A stretch of 14,515 bases of DNA from assembly GCA_002067405.1 (NCBI GenBank), contig MVRP01000093.1:1-14515 (forward strand), given 5' to 3'. Below, piece after piece: positions 1-7,319 of the stretch. The position numbers and the translations under genes were made by a program. Within the stretch, counting starts at the first letter, position 1, and the number at the start of each line of letters is the position of its first letter. Under the pieces are notes generated by a model. It was not told where the DNA came from, did no database searches, and saw nothing but the letters and a program-made list of their open reading frames with translations. Source of the stretch: Syntrophorhabdaceae bacterium PtaU1.Bin034. Its GTDB lineage: Bacteria; Desulfobacterota_G; Syntrophorhabdia; Syntrophorhabdales; WCHB1-27.

Positions 1-843
1 TTCTATGCGGACATGATCGTCTCCTTTAAAAGCAGTCGGCTCATGTTTTTGATGCTTTTTAAATGCTTCCCAGCCTAGGGCCATGGTCACTCGCTGTGGA
101 AAAAGATTCTCCTTCTTCCAGTTACAGAAGAGATCCAGCCGGTTTAGATCGTTTCGGGAAGAGGCGTCACACACCGATGTAATGCCCGAGGCGCTCAGTT
201 CGTGGCCAGCAAGGCGGATTCCGTGATCGGCCTGATCTCCCTGCGTCGGCGGTACAAACCGTGCGAGGGTCTCGCCCATGCCATAGAGCAGGCCCGTTGG
301 TTCTCCTGTCGAGATATCTCTATCGATCAGGCCCTCCGGGGGATCACCGGTCTCTTTCGAAATACCGACACGTTGAAGGGCCAGACTGTTCAACAGGTGG
401 GCGTGTCCTGACCGGTGCGTTATTCTCACGGGATGAACAGAGGTTGCAGCATCAAGGTCCCATCGGGTAGGATGCCTCTTCTCGGCTAGGTAAAATTCAT
501 TGTATGCGCGACCCTTAATCCAGGTTCCCGGCGGAAGCTTGTGGGCGGCCTCCCTTACCATATTTTGTATGTCCGAAATAGAAGACACATTTCGAGGCCC
601 AACATCGAGGATTACAAAACTATCACAGTACGAAACCAGATGGCAGTGTGTGTCGATGAAACCGGGCACTACGGTCCTTCCCCGGCAATCGATCACCGTG
701 GCCTTAGAGCTTTTCAATTTCCCGCAGCCGTCGTCCGCCGAAAGGTCAGCGATTCTTCCGTTACTGATGCTGACAACCCTGGCCTTGGGGAATGCCGGCT
801 CCATAGTAATGACATTGGCGTTTATGAGAATAAGGTCTGACAA
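1..843 (-). CDS. YtcJ-type amidohydrolase (amidohydrolase 3 family), N-terminal part, runs off the window
   Basis: Read on the minus strand, an open frame of 281 codons runs from a TTG at 841-843 to the window edge without a stop. The beginning (SDLILINANVITMEP) is the usual beta-strand start of a metal-dependent amidohydrolase. GFIDTHCHL carries the metal-binding HxH pair (H66 and H68). The stretch GRAYNEFYLAEKRHPTRWDLD, read in two parts, and the later SGHAHLLNS match the conserved signature of the YtcJ/exoenzyme-regulatory-protein group. Members are about 540 residues, so roughly half is present. The family hydrolyses amide or related C-N bonds; the substrate is not evident. No signal peptide is seen, so it is probably cytoplasmic. 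The TTG start is chosen because GGAG lies 8 bases upstream and an in-frame TGA sits nine codons before it; no in-frame ATG lies between. It follows the activator gene on the same strand after 198 bp. Confidence 0.85.
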   Translation of the reverse strand, partial: MSDLILINANVITMEPAFPKARVVSISNGRIADLSADDGCGKLKSSKATVIDCRGRTVVPGFIDTHCHLVSYCDSFVILDVGPRNVSSISDIQNMVREAAHKLPPGTWIKGRAYNEFYLAEKRHPTRWDLDAATSVHPVRITHRSGHAHLLNSLALQRVGISKETGDPPEGLIDRDISTGEPTGLLYGMGETLARFVPPTQGDQADHGIRLAGHELSASGITSVCDASSRNDLNRLDLFCNWKKENLFPQRVTMALGWEAFKKHQKHEPTAFKGDDHVRIE

Positions 844-851
844 ATCCGAAT

Positions 852-855
852 CTCC
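852..855 (-). promoter_or_regulatory. Ribosome binding site that fixes the TTG start of the amidohydrolase
   Basis: GGAG on the minus strand with 8 bases to the TTG at 843. The nearest upstream ATG is in another frame and stops after two codons, so this site decides the start. Confidence 0.6.
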
Positions 856-919
856 AAGCTTACTTCATACTGCGTACCCTAATTTGATAACCTGAAATCA
901 TAATCTTACCATTTTGAGG

Positions 920-948
920 GATATAAGAGGAAAGTTAACCGTGCTCAA
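920..948 (-). promoter_or_regulatory. Candidate sigma-70-type promoter for the amidohydrolase
   Basis: On the minus strand TTGAGC (943-948) and TATATC (920-925) are separated by exactly 17 bases. Each hexamer matches the consensus at 4 of 6 positions. Initiation would fall near 913, about 70 bases before the TTG start. This is a weak match found by eye; read-through from the activator gene is the alternative. Confidence 0.3.
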
Positions 949-1041
949 GATCATGGATAGGTAATGTTCTCAGTGTCCTTGCTGAGCCCTCGGATGAGTA
1001 ACGTAATAACTGAAGAAGTGGAACATCTGAAAAAGCTCAGA

Positions 1042-2568
1042 CTACTTTATCCCGAGCTTCTTCATCTTGTTCCGCAACGTGCTGGGATTTATCCCGAGCA
1101 GTACGGCGGCGCCGTTAGGCCCGTTTATCCGCCCGTTTGTCTTTTTCAGCGCAGACAGTATAGTATTGTTTATACATTCATCCAGTCTCACAAACCTTTC
1201 CTCTCTGGAATAGTTCGTTTTGTTATCTTTGGAAGGAAGAAGCAGGGGCGCAATCTCTATCATATCGTTTTTGCTTAAGATTATCGCACGTTCGATGATG
1301 TTCTGCAGCTCGCGGACGTTGCCGGGCCAGTCGTAATTGACGAGCAACTGCATATCGCGATCGTTTATCGAGGGTGCGGTGCGCCCCATCTCTGCTGCCT
1401 TGAGCACGAGGAACTCCTTCACAAGCAACGGGATATCATCCCTGCGCTCTCTGATGGGCGGTATCCATATAGGAAATACGTTTATCCTGAAGAACAGGTC
1501 CTGGCGGAACCGCCCCTCACTGACCATTGCTTCCAGATCGCAGTTTGTCGCACATATTATCCTCACGTCGAGCGGTATCCTCGTTTCCCCACCGACTCGG
1601 ACGATCTCCTTTTCCTGGATAACGCGGAGCAGGCGCACCTGCGCGTCGGCCGCCAGCTCGCCTATTTCATCCAGAAAGATGGTGCCGTGCTGGGCTTGCT
1701 CGAAGCAGCCGCGCTTGTTTGCGGTCGCTCCCGTAAACGCTCCCTTTTCATGCCCGAAGAGCTCGCTGTCCAGCAATGTGGGCGGAATGGCGCCGCAGTT
1801 TACCGCTATCAGCGGTTCATCCTTGCGGGGCGACATCTGGTGAATAGCGTACGCGATGACCTCCTTGCCCGTACCCGTTTCACCTAAAATCAACACAGGA
1901 TTTGTCAGAGGCGCAGCGAGTTCGGCAAGCTCCATCGCTGAACGAAGACTGTTGAATTTCCTTACGATCTCCGCTTTCTTCGCGGCGCTGCGTTCCTTAC
2001 GGAGACATCGGTTTTCGTCCTCGAGTTGGCGTTTGAGACTCATGAGCTCAAGGTGCTCAAGGGTGTTTGAAAGTGCGATGGTGAAAGGCTGTGCAACCTT
2101 CTCAAGCAGCTCAGCGTGTTCCCGGACATACCTGTCACGGCCGTGAGCGAAAAGCAGGACAACGCCTATAAGGTAATCCTCCACCGAAAGCGGCATCATG
2201 AGACAGGAGTAAGTGCCATACTCGACAAATGGGTACAGAAACCTTATCGGAAGTTCCGATGAGGGATCATTGACTATGTAGGCACGCTGCTTATCGACGT
2301 GCTCGTCAAAGTCCCTCATTGCTTGCAACACCCGTTTCGGTATGTCACGTCTGATGTAGTTAAGGAGCTCACCCTCGCTGTATGTGGATCGGGCAACTAC
2401 ACGATGCTCTTCCTTGTTTCTGTGATAGACCCCTATGTACATTTCGTCTAAGGGTATGAAGTCCGCAATATATCGTACGGCCCTCGTCATCGCAACCTCG
2501 AGATGAAGGCTGCTGCATATCCTCATGGTTACGTTATGAAAGAAATCACCTGTGTCCAAGTTGTTCAA
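1042..2568 (-). CDS. Sigma-54-dependent transcriptional activator, GAF-AAA+-Fis architecture
   Basis: A 508-residue bacterial enhancer-binding protein. Residues about 8-170 look like a GAF sensor domain ([11 protein letters not shown], then [19 protein letters not shown]). A short coiled linker (about 170-205) leads to the AAA+ domain: Walker A GETGTGKE (229-236), the sigma-54-contacting GAFTGA loop (276-281), Walker B TIFLDE (296-301), the [13 protein letters not shown] region (354-366) and [11 protein letters not shown] (411-421). A Fis-type helix-turn-helix ends the protein (about 481-506, [21 protein letters not shown]). There is no phospho-receiver domain, so a ligand bound by the GAF domain is the likely trigger. 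The start is TTG at 2566-2568; an in-frame TAG lies three codons upstream and the first ATG is codon 15, inside the conserved GAF start. No good ribosome site is visible. With a perfect sigma-54 promoter ahead of the upstream molybdenum hydroxylase operon, local control of that operon is the simplest inference. Confidence 0.92.
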   Translation of the reverse strand: MNNLDTGDFFHNVTMRICSSLHLEVAMTRAVRYIADFIPLDEMYIGVYHRNKEEHRVVARSTYSEGELLNYIRRDIPKRVLQAMRDFDEHVDKQRAYIVNDPSSELPIRFLYPFVEYGTYSCLMMPLSVEDYLIGVVLLFAHGRDRYVREHAELLEKVAQPFTIALSNTLEHLELMSLKRQLEDENRCLRKERSAAKKAEIVRKFNSLRSAMELAELAAPLTNPVLILGETGTGKEVIAYAIHQMSPRKDEPLIAVNCGAIPPTLLDSELFGHEKGAFTGATANKRGCFEQAQHGTIFLDEIGELAADAQVRLLRVIQEKEIVRVGGETRIPLDVRIICATNCDLEAMVSEGRFRQDLFFRINVFPIWIPPIRERRDDIPLLVKEFLVLKAAEMGRTAPSINDRDMQLLVNYDWPGNVRELQNIIERAIILSKNDMIEIAPLLLPSKDNKTNYSREERFVRLDECINNTILSALKKTNGRINGPNGAAVLLGINPSTLRNKMKKLGIK

Positions 2569-2667
2569 TTGTCGCTACGTGCCTCTGCCCCATCAAGAAT
2601 CACCCAATTGTAATCCAGGCAAGCTGTGATCAAAAGGTGCGCGAGTCGCTCCGCTGAGATGCAGGAT

Positions 2668-2733
2668 ATCACTTTAGTGATGTACACCGAAAAAGTTGTC
2701 GGTGGTGAACAAACAGCATTATTATTTGTTCAC
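2668..2733. repeat. Cluster of three adjacent short inverted repeats upstream of the activator gene
   Basis: Three inverted repeats lie almost end to end. ATCACT-TT-AGTGAT is at 2668-2681. CACCGA and TCGGTG (arms 2685-2690 and 2699-2704) enclose 8 bases. GTGAACAAA and TTTGTTCAC (arms 2705-2713 and 2725-2733) enclose 11 bases. All arms are perfect. They may be regulator operators for the activator gene or transcript hairpins; neither is shown. Confidence 0.5.
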
Positions 2734-2874
2734 TGAGGAATTATTCTCTCTGAGGCGGACCCCTCTGTCAAGACAATTCTTGGCACCGTTCACACATTGC
2801 AGCCCTGTTCATAACTGCATATATCATCTGTCGTTATCGATGTGCAGTTTGGGTGGCGATCCGGGTGTCTCTGC

Positions 2875-2901
2875 GTGGGAGGATTGTTGGTTCCCTCCCA
2901 C
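2875..2901 (-). terminator. GC-rich hairpin downstream of the molybdenum hydroxylase large subunit
   Basis: Perfect 8-bp arms (GTGGGAGG at 2875-2882, CCTCCCAC at 2894-2901) enclose 11 bases, about 86 bases after the stop of the upstream gene. There is no T-run after it on the minus strand, so it is not a classical intrinsic terminator; it may protect or process the 3' end. Confidence 0.35.
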
Positions 2902-2986
2902 ACATGAAGATTCGGCAATATTTTGTCCAGCTTGAAGCCTCCCCCGTTAAGTCGATTCGCCCAAGGCTCGCCCACAATTTTCAAGA

Positions 2987-5365
2987 TTAACGCTTGGTAG
3001 CCTCTGCAGTCTTCTTCTCCCTTATGGCGCGCCATACCTTTTCCGGGGTAAGAGGCAGGTGGTGAAATCTGATACCTGTAGCCCTGTTGATAGCGTTGAC
3101 AATAGCCGGTCCTACGGGTGCCGTGGTGCCTTCACCCGCTTCCTTGGCTCCAAAAGGGCCTTCGTCATCGGGATCGCCACATAGGATACTTCGGACCCGC
3201 GGCATATCGAGGGCCGTCGGGAAGCGATAGTCACGGAAGCCCGGATTGAGCATCCTGCCCTTGTCGTCGAACTGAGCTTCTTCAAACAGTATAAAGCCGA
3301 AACCCATCTGAACTGACCCCTCTATCTGACCTTCGACTGCCCTTACGTTCAAGGGACGACCGCAGTCGTGGGCGAAAATGAAATCCGTGACCTCGATCAC
3401 GCCTGTCTCCTTGTCGACCTCGACTCTTGCAGCGCCGGTGCTGAAGCTGTACGACGGAGCATAGTTGCCCAAGTTCGTTTTGTAGATCTCCTCGGTTCCG
3501 TCATGGGCAAAGGAGCCAACTCCGACAACCGACCTGCCGAAATGCTTTTCCTCATACATCCAGATGGCTTCATTATATGATATGTTCCTTTCGGTATCAT
3601 CCTTAATGAATACACGGTGATCTTTAATGGTGATATCTTCTGGCTTGCACTCCCATTTCTGCGCGAGAACCTCAAGTAGTTTGAGCTTTGCCTCGCCGAC
3701 GGCCCTGCGAGCAGCGTTGCCGGCGAGGAAGGTGACACGGCTTCCGTACGAGCCCGAGTCCCAGGGGGTGAGGGTCGTATCCGACTGTACGAGCTTGACC
3801 TCGTCCATCTTGAGGCCCAGCTCCTCGGCGACTATCATGGTCATCACAGTATCCGAGCCCTGGCCGATCTCGTTTGCGCCAGTAAAGATGGTAGCGTAGC
3901 CCTCGCGATTGAGGCGGACGGTTGTACTGTTGGAAGTGTAACTCGGCGTGACCAGTATGGGGAAGCCTGTGCCTGAAATAAAGCCGCTTCCTCCGATGCC
4001 GATGCCCTCGCCGGAACCGAGGTTGTTCTTGCGCTCCTCCCAATGGATGGCCTCAGCTGCCTTGTCGAGTGTCTCAATGAAGGCGCAGCTTGTGATCTGA
4101 AGCCCTGTCGGGGCCAAATACCCAGGAACACAGGCGTTGATGCGACGAAGTTCGACCGGATCGATGCCGAGGTCTTCGGCAACCTCATCCATGTGGCAGT
4201 CATGTGCAAAGTGAACCTGACAGGAAGAGTACCCGCGCATAGCACCCGATGCAGGCTTGTTTGTGTACGGACGACAAGCGGTCATGTTGATGTTCGGCAC
4301 TTTGTAAGGGAGGGAAGCAAAGATGAGCGACAAGATGTTCGCCGCGATACCGGAGCCACCATACGCACCTCCGTCAAGGACATGTTTGCAACGCTTGGCG
4401 AGCATGGTGCCGTCCTTGTTGAAAGCGGTCTCGATCTCAAAGTTGATTGGGTGGCGCGACCTTGTTCCGTAGAAGACCTCCTTCCGGGTGAGTATGATCT
4501 TGACTGGGCGACCTGTCTTTATAGCCATTAAAGCGGAGCACAGCTCGTAGGGGCAAGAGTCTATCTTGCCGCCGAAGCCGCCGCCCACATATGGCTTGAT
4601 GACTCTGACCTGACTCATGGGAAGACCGAGACCGTAAGCTATCCAGAAACGGGCGACGTATGCATTCTGAGTTGTCGTCCAGACCGTGAGCTCGTTGTTT
4701 TCCCATTTGGCCAGTGTGCCGTGAGGCTCGATAGCACAGTGCATTACCATGTGCGTAGAGTAATGAACCTTGTCGGTATAATCCGCCTCGGCAAAGGCCT
4801 TGTCGCAGTCGCCCGCTTTCATCTCGGTAAACATGCTGAAGTTGTGCGAGTCGGGATGGTGTACCGCGGGAGCGTCATCCTTCATGGCTTCTATAGGGTT
4901 GAGGACGAATGGAAGCTCCTTGTACACGACCTCGATGAGCTCGATTGCTTCCTGGGCGGTCTCCTCGTCGACAGCCGCGACTGCCGCGACCTCGTCGCCG
5001 ACGAATCTGATCTCGTCTTTGCAAAGAGGTTCCTTATCCGCAAGCTCTTTGAAGGCCTCCGGATTGCCGATCTTGATTCCGGGGAAATCCTTGGCCGTAA
5101 TAATACACTTTACGCCGGGCAGCGCCTCAGCTTTCGAAGTGTCGATGCTTATGATCTTTGCATGGGGGTAAGGGCTGCGTTTGAGCTTTCCATAAAGCAT
5201 GCCTGGAAGGATGATGTCGTCGGTGTACTTAGCTCTGCCCGTGACCTTGTCCTCGGCGTCCACACGGTTGTATGTCTTGCCTACAAGTTCGTAGTCCTCG
5301 GGTTTTTTGTAGATCTTCTTCAGATGATCGTAGTATTTCCAGTTTTCAGATCTTTCTTTTGCCAT
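2987..5365 (-). CDS. Xanthine dehydrogenase family, molybdopterin-binding large subunit
   Basis: The 792-residue catalytic subunit of a molybdenum hydroxylase. The first third (about 28-165, GKTYNRVDAEDKVTGRAKYTDD onward in pieces) is the a/b hammerhead domain; the remainder binds the molybdopterin cofactor. Visible cofactor and active-site motifs are GGGFGGK (261-267), MRGYSSCQ (376-383), GQGSDT (501-506), and GAKEAGEG (739-746) with the expected catalytic glutamate at E745. Start: ATG at 5363-5365 with GGGAGG 7 bases upstream; a longer frame would overlap the 2Fe-2S subunit. It begins 2 bp after the stop of that subunit, so the two are translationally close. The overall pattern, including GGGFGGK followed by D and RHP in TRSRHPINFE, resembles the 4-hydroxybenzoyl-CoA reductase alpha group as far as I recall it, but nicotinate, purine or other heterocycle hydroxylases cannot be excluded. 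Substrate unknown. Confidence 0.92.
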   Translation of the reverse strand: MAKERSENWKYYDHLKKIYKKPEDYELVGKTYNRVDAEDKVTGRAKYTDDIILPGMLYGKLKRSPYPHAKIISIDTSKAEALPGVKCIITAKDFPGIKIGNPEAFKELADKEPLCKDEIRFVGDEVAAVAAVDEETAQEAIELIEVVYKELPFVLNPIEAMKDDAPAVHHPDSHNFSMFTEMKAGDCDKAFAEADYTDKVHYSTHMVMHCAIEPHGTLAKWENNELTVWTTTQNAYVARFWIAYGLGLPMSQVRVIKPYVGGGFGGKIDSCPYELCSALMAIKTGRPVKIILTRKEVFYGTRSRHPINFEIETAFNKDGTMLAKRCKHVLDGGAYGGSGIAANILSLIFASLPYKVPNINMTACRPYTNKPASGAMRGYSSCQVHFAHDCHMDEVAEDLGIDPVELRRINACVPGYLAPTGLQITSCAFIETLDKAAEAIHWEERKNNLGSGEGIGIGGSGFISGTGFPILVTPSYTSNSTTVRLNREGYATIFTGANEIGQGSDTVMTMIVAEELGLKMDEVKLVQSDTTLTPWDSGSYGSRVTFLAGNAARRAVGEAKLKLLEVLAQKWECKPEDITIKDHRVFIKDDTERNISYNEAIWMYEEKHFGRSVVGVGSFAHDGTEEIYKTNLGNYAPSYSFSTGAARVEVDKETGVIEVTDFIFAHDCGRPLNVRAVEGQIEGSVQMGFGFILFEEAQFDDKGRMLNPGFRDYRFPTALDMPRVRSILCGDPDDEGPFGAKEAGEGTTAPVGPAIVNAINRATGIRFHHLPLTPEKVWRAIREKKTAEATKR

Positions 5366-5367
5366 CG

Positions 5368-5838
5368 TTATGCCTCCCTCAGTACTTCGGCAGCAGCGGA
5401 GATTGCCTCTACTATCTTGGCATAGCCGGTGCAACGGCAGAGATTCCCGGCTATGGCATCCCTAATTTCATACTCCGTGGGCTTGGGGTTTATATTGAGC
5501 AACGCTATGGCGGACATAATCATGCCGGGCGTGCAGAAACCGCACTGAAGCGCCCACTTTTCGATAAATGCCCTCTGTACGGGGTTGAGCTCACCGTTCT
5601 TTGAAATACCCTCGATAGTCGTTATCTCCTGACCGTCAGCCTCGACAGCAAGCATAAGGCAGGAATTCATAGGTGCACCGTTCACGAATATGGTGCAGGC
5701 GCCGCACTCGCCATCCTCGCAGCCTTTCTTGGTGCCGGTCAGTCCCATGTTCTTACGCAGGAAATCCAGCATGGTGCGGTTGTCTTGTATTAAAGCCTCG
5801 ACGGGCTCACCATTCAGTTTCATGTGAATGATACGCAT
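5368..5838 (-). CDS. Xanthine dehydrogenase family, 2Fe-2S small subunit
   Basis: A 156-residue iron-sulfur subunit of normal family length that passes electrons between the molybdenum centre and FAD. The N-terminal plant-ferredoxin-type cluster is bound by C40, C45, C48 and C60 (GCEDGECGACTIF, then NSC). The C-terminal helical domain binds the second cluster through C99, C102, C134 and C136 (QCGFCTPG and GNLCRCTGY). All eight ligands are present. ATG at 5836-5838 is preceded by AAGGAG at about 9 bases. It lies 18 bp after the FAD subunit and 2 bp before the large subunit, in the M-S-L order seen in CO dehydrogenase-type operons. Confidence 0.95.
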   Translation of the reverse strand: MRIIHMKLNGEPVEALIQDNRTMLDFLRKNMGLTGTKKGCEDGECGACTIFVNGAPMNSCLMLAVEADGQEITTIEGISKNGELNPVQRAFIEKWALQCGFCTPGMIMSAIALLNINPKPTEYEIRDAIAGNLCRCTGYAKIVEAISAAAEVLREA

Positions 5839-5856
5839 TTTCTCGTTCTCCTTTCT

Positions 5857-6735
5857 CTATGCTTTGTTGGTTTCGAGTGCTCTCTTGATCGCACGCTTCG
5901 TAAAAACCCTGACCATATCACAGCGGTATTCGGCGGAAGCCCGGATATCAGAGATAGGTGAGCAGTCATCGGATGCGGCGACCCCTGCCTGTTCGATAAG
6001 CTCGTCTGTCAGCTTCCGACCGATAAGTATCTTTTCTGCCTTGGCCGTGCGGATAGGGGTTGGGGCAACCGCACCAAGCGCGATACGGCAGTCGACGCAC
6101 TTTCTTCCATCCATCTTGAGCCATGCGGCTACCCCAACGATAGCGAGGTCCATCGCCTTTCTGACCGAGTGCTTCAGATAGGCGGCACACTCACCCGCCA
6201 ACATGTCTGGAATACCGATTTCCGTGACTATCTCGCCGGATGCAAGAACCGTTTTTCCTACTCCCCTGAAGAATTCGCCAATGGGAATCGTACGTCCTTG
6301 ATCAGGAGATATACGGAAGGTTTTGACTGTAGCATTGAGAACAATGAGAATGGGAGCCGTATCAGCGCTCGGTGAAGCGTTGCAGATGTTGCCCGCCATT
6401 GTTCCTCGGGCGCGTACCTGGACACTCGCAACATAATGAGCTGCATCGGCCAGAGCGCTGAACTTTGCTTTGACTATTTTGGAGGTTTCAATAGTGCGAA
6501 GCGTGGTGAGAGCACCGATCTTGAGCCCTTCCCCGGGGACATACTCCAACCGATCTATACCGGGGATGCGCTTGATATCAAGAACATGCTCGGGTTTGCG
6601 CAGTCGATCCTTCATCGCGACTATTACGTCGGTGCCGCCCGCTAAGACAACGCACTTGTCGCCCAGCTCAGCGGCCAGATTGCCTGCTTCTTCAAGGCTA
6701 TGAGCGGTGACATAATCGAACCTGGGTAGAGCCAT
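5857..6735 (-). CDS. Xanthine dehydrogenase family, FAD-binding medium subunit
   Basis: A 292-residue FAD subunit (CoxM/XdhB type), first gene of the molybdenum hydroxylase operon. The flavin-binding motifs are LAGGTDVIVAMKDR (31-44) and GTMAGNICNASPSADTAP (111-128), followed by a CO dehydrogenase flavoprotein C-terminal-like domain. ATG at 6733-6735 is preferred over a longer frame from 6783: AAGGAGG lies 7 bases before it, and MALPRFDYVTAHSLEEA is the usual family start. Between the two flavin motifs and after them there is no cysteine-rich insertion, unlike the beta subunit of 4-hydroxybenzoyl-CoA reductase, which carries an extra 4Fe-4S cluster. The operon has a sigma-54 promoter about 100 bases upstream. 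Confidence 0.93.
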   Translation of the reverse strand: MALPRFDYVTAHSLEEAGNLAAELGDKCVVLAGGTDVIVAMKDRLRKPEHVLDIKRIPGIDRLEYVPGEGLKIGALTTLRTIETSKIVKAKFSALADAAHYVASVQVRARGTMAGNICNASPSADTAPILIVLNATVKTFRISPDQGRTIPIGEFFRGVGKTVLASGEIVTEIGIPDMLAGECAAYLKHSVRKAMDLAIVGVAAWLKMDGRKCVDCRIALGAVAPTPIRTAKAEKILIGRKLTDELIEQAGVAASDDCSPISDIRASAEYRCDMVRVFTKRAIKRALETNKA

Positions 6736-6784
6736 AAACAGACCTCCTTGATAGATGTATTGATAAATCTTCTCCCTAGGCAAA

Positions 6785-6840
6785 CAAGGCCGAATGCATC
6801 GCTGTCTTATGCAATCGCACGCCTTTTGTCCTCGGCCTTG
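6785..6840. repeat. Spaced 9-bp inverted repeat around the predicted transcription start of the molybdenum hydroxylase operon
   Basis: CAAGGCCGA (6785-6793) and TCGGCCTTG (6832-6840) are perfect complements 38 bases apart. The right arm covers the start point expected from the sigma-54 promoter (about 6835). Between the arms lie near-repeats ATGCATCGC and ATGCAATCGC. A role as a repressor or operator site is only possible, not shown. Confidence 0.35.
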
Positions 6841-6846
6841 CTATAA

Positions 6847-6861
6847 GCAAAGGGCGTGCCA
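6847..6861 (-). promoter_or_regulatory. Sigma-54 (-24/-12) promoter of the molybdenum hydroxylase operon
   Basis: On the minus strand the bases read TGGCAC-GCCCT-TTGC, an exact match to the TGGCAC-N5-TTGC consensus, flanked by T before and T after as in the extended consensus (YTGGCACG-N4-TTGCW). The invariant GG and GC are 10 bases apart as required. Initiation is expected near 6835, giving a leader of about 100 bases to the FAD-subunit ATG. This directly links the operon to sigma-54 RNA polymerase and therefore to an AAA+ activator; one is encoded at the end of the same gene group. Confidence 0.88.
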
Positions 6862-6932
6862 AACGCTGCCAAGGAGGAATGTTTCAATTCCGAAGAAGCC
6901 TTCCATTATCGGCCAAATCAAGCCGGGCCTTG

Positions 6933-6944
6933 TGAATCGATTCA
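6933..6944. promoter_or_regulatory. 12-bp perfect palindrome, possible upstream activator site
   Basis: TGAATCGATTCA is its own complement. Its centre is about 104 bases upstream of the start point predicted from the sigma-54 promoter, within the usual range for activator binding. Assignment to the activator is inference. Confidence 0.35.
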
Positions 6945-6985
6945 TGCGGCTGGGAGAGTGAACATCCGCGAAGCGCAAACCAATT

Positions 6986-7052
6986 ACCCTGATGTTACCG
7001 TATTTGGAGACCGGTTTATGATTAAAGTCTCCAAATACGGTAACATCAGGGT
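6986..7052. repeat. Perfect 26-bp inverted repeat with 15-base spacer
   Basis: The left arm (6986-7011, beginning ACCCTGATG and ending TTTGGAGAC) and the right arm (7027-7052, beginning GTCTCCAAA and ending CATCAGGGT) are exact reverse complements. The spacer is 7012-7026. Neither side carries a T-run, so it is not an intrinsic terminator in either direction. It is centred about 184 bases upstream of the predicted sigma-54 start point and 268 bases after the BcrB-like stop. It could be a double activator site, a small non-autonomous mobile or REP-like element, or an RNA hairpin. Confidence 0.85.
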
Positions 7053-7242
7053 GCATCCAAACCTCCACACAGGACTTTTTCGTTCCTTATGTCCTTTCAT
7101 CAAGAACAGGACGGTCATTGCAACAAGGCTGACGACGAAGAGAACCTGGAATGCGCTTTCACAACCGTACGGACATCCGATGGTGCTACCGCCAGAGATA
7201 GAACGCCGAGCGCGCCGATCTTTATTTCTATTCGACGAATGT

Positions 7243-7292
7243 GAGAGGGAGTGTTGCCACCCCCCAGTTGCCCCGGCTGTTCACTCCCTCTC
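7243..7292 (-). terminator. Hairpin just downstream of the BcrB-like gene
   Basis: Perfect 11-bp arms (GAGAGGGAGTG and CACTCCCTCTC, at 7243-7253 and 7282-7292) enclose 28 bases that contain a further short GCC/GGC pairing. It begins 27 bases after the stop codon. No T-run follows, so termination may need Rho, or the hairpin may protect the transcript end. Confidence 0.45.
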
Positions 7293-7319
7293 GGTGATTA
7301 CCTGGTAAACGCTCGATTC

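Larger units (their letters stand above)
2569..2986. other. 418-bp intergenic region between the molybdenum hydroxylase operon and the activator gene
   Basis: No convincing coding frame is seen; an 81-codon frame that overlaps the end of the large subunit has no family resemblance. The region holds a GC-rich hairpin near the end of the upstream operon (2875-2901) and a tight group of three palindromes (2668-2733) about 100-165 bases before the activator start. No clear sigma-70 or sigma-54 promoter on the minus strand was found by eye. Confidence 0.6.
6736..7319. other. 584-bp intergenic region with regulatory structure
   Basis: This gap separates the BcrB-like gene from the molybdenum hydroxylase operon. 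Plus- and minus-strand frames here (up to 150 codons) have no recognisable family and run through the large inverted repeat, so I do not call a gene. From high to low coordinates it holds a hairpin, a long perfect inverted repeat, a 12-bp palindrome, a sigma-54 promoter and a spaced 9-bp inverted repeat. The stretch 7053-7242 shows nothing further by eye. Confidence 0.7.

Noticed and set aside
2781..2800. TGGCAC followed by TTGC on the plus strand, like a sigma-54 promoter
   Set aside because: The two elements are 10 bases apart instead of 5, and no plus-strand gene lies downstream.
4721..5425. 234-codon open frame on the plus strand
   Set aside because: Antisense to the molybdenum hydroxylase large subunit; its composition is that of a shadow frame.
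6856..7308. 150-codon plus-strand frame in the intergenic region
   Set aside because: It reads through the perfect inverted repeat and the downstream hairpin and resembles no protein family; a 75-codon minus-strand frame here is rejected for the same reason.
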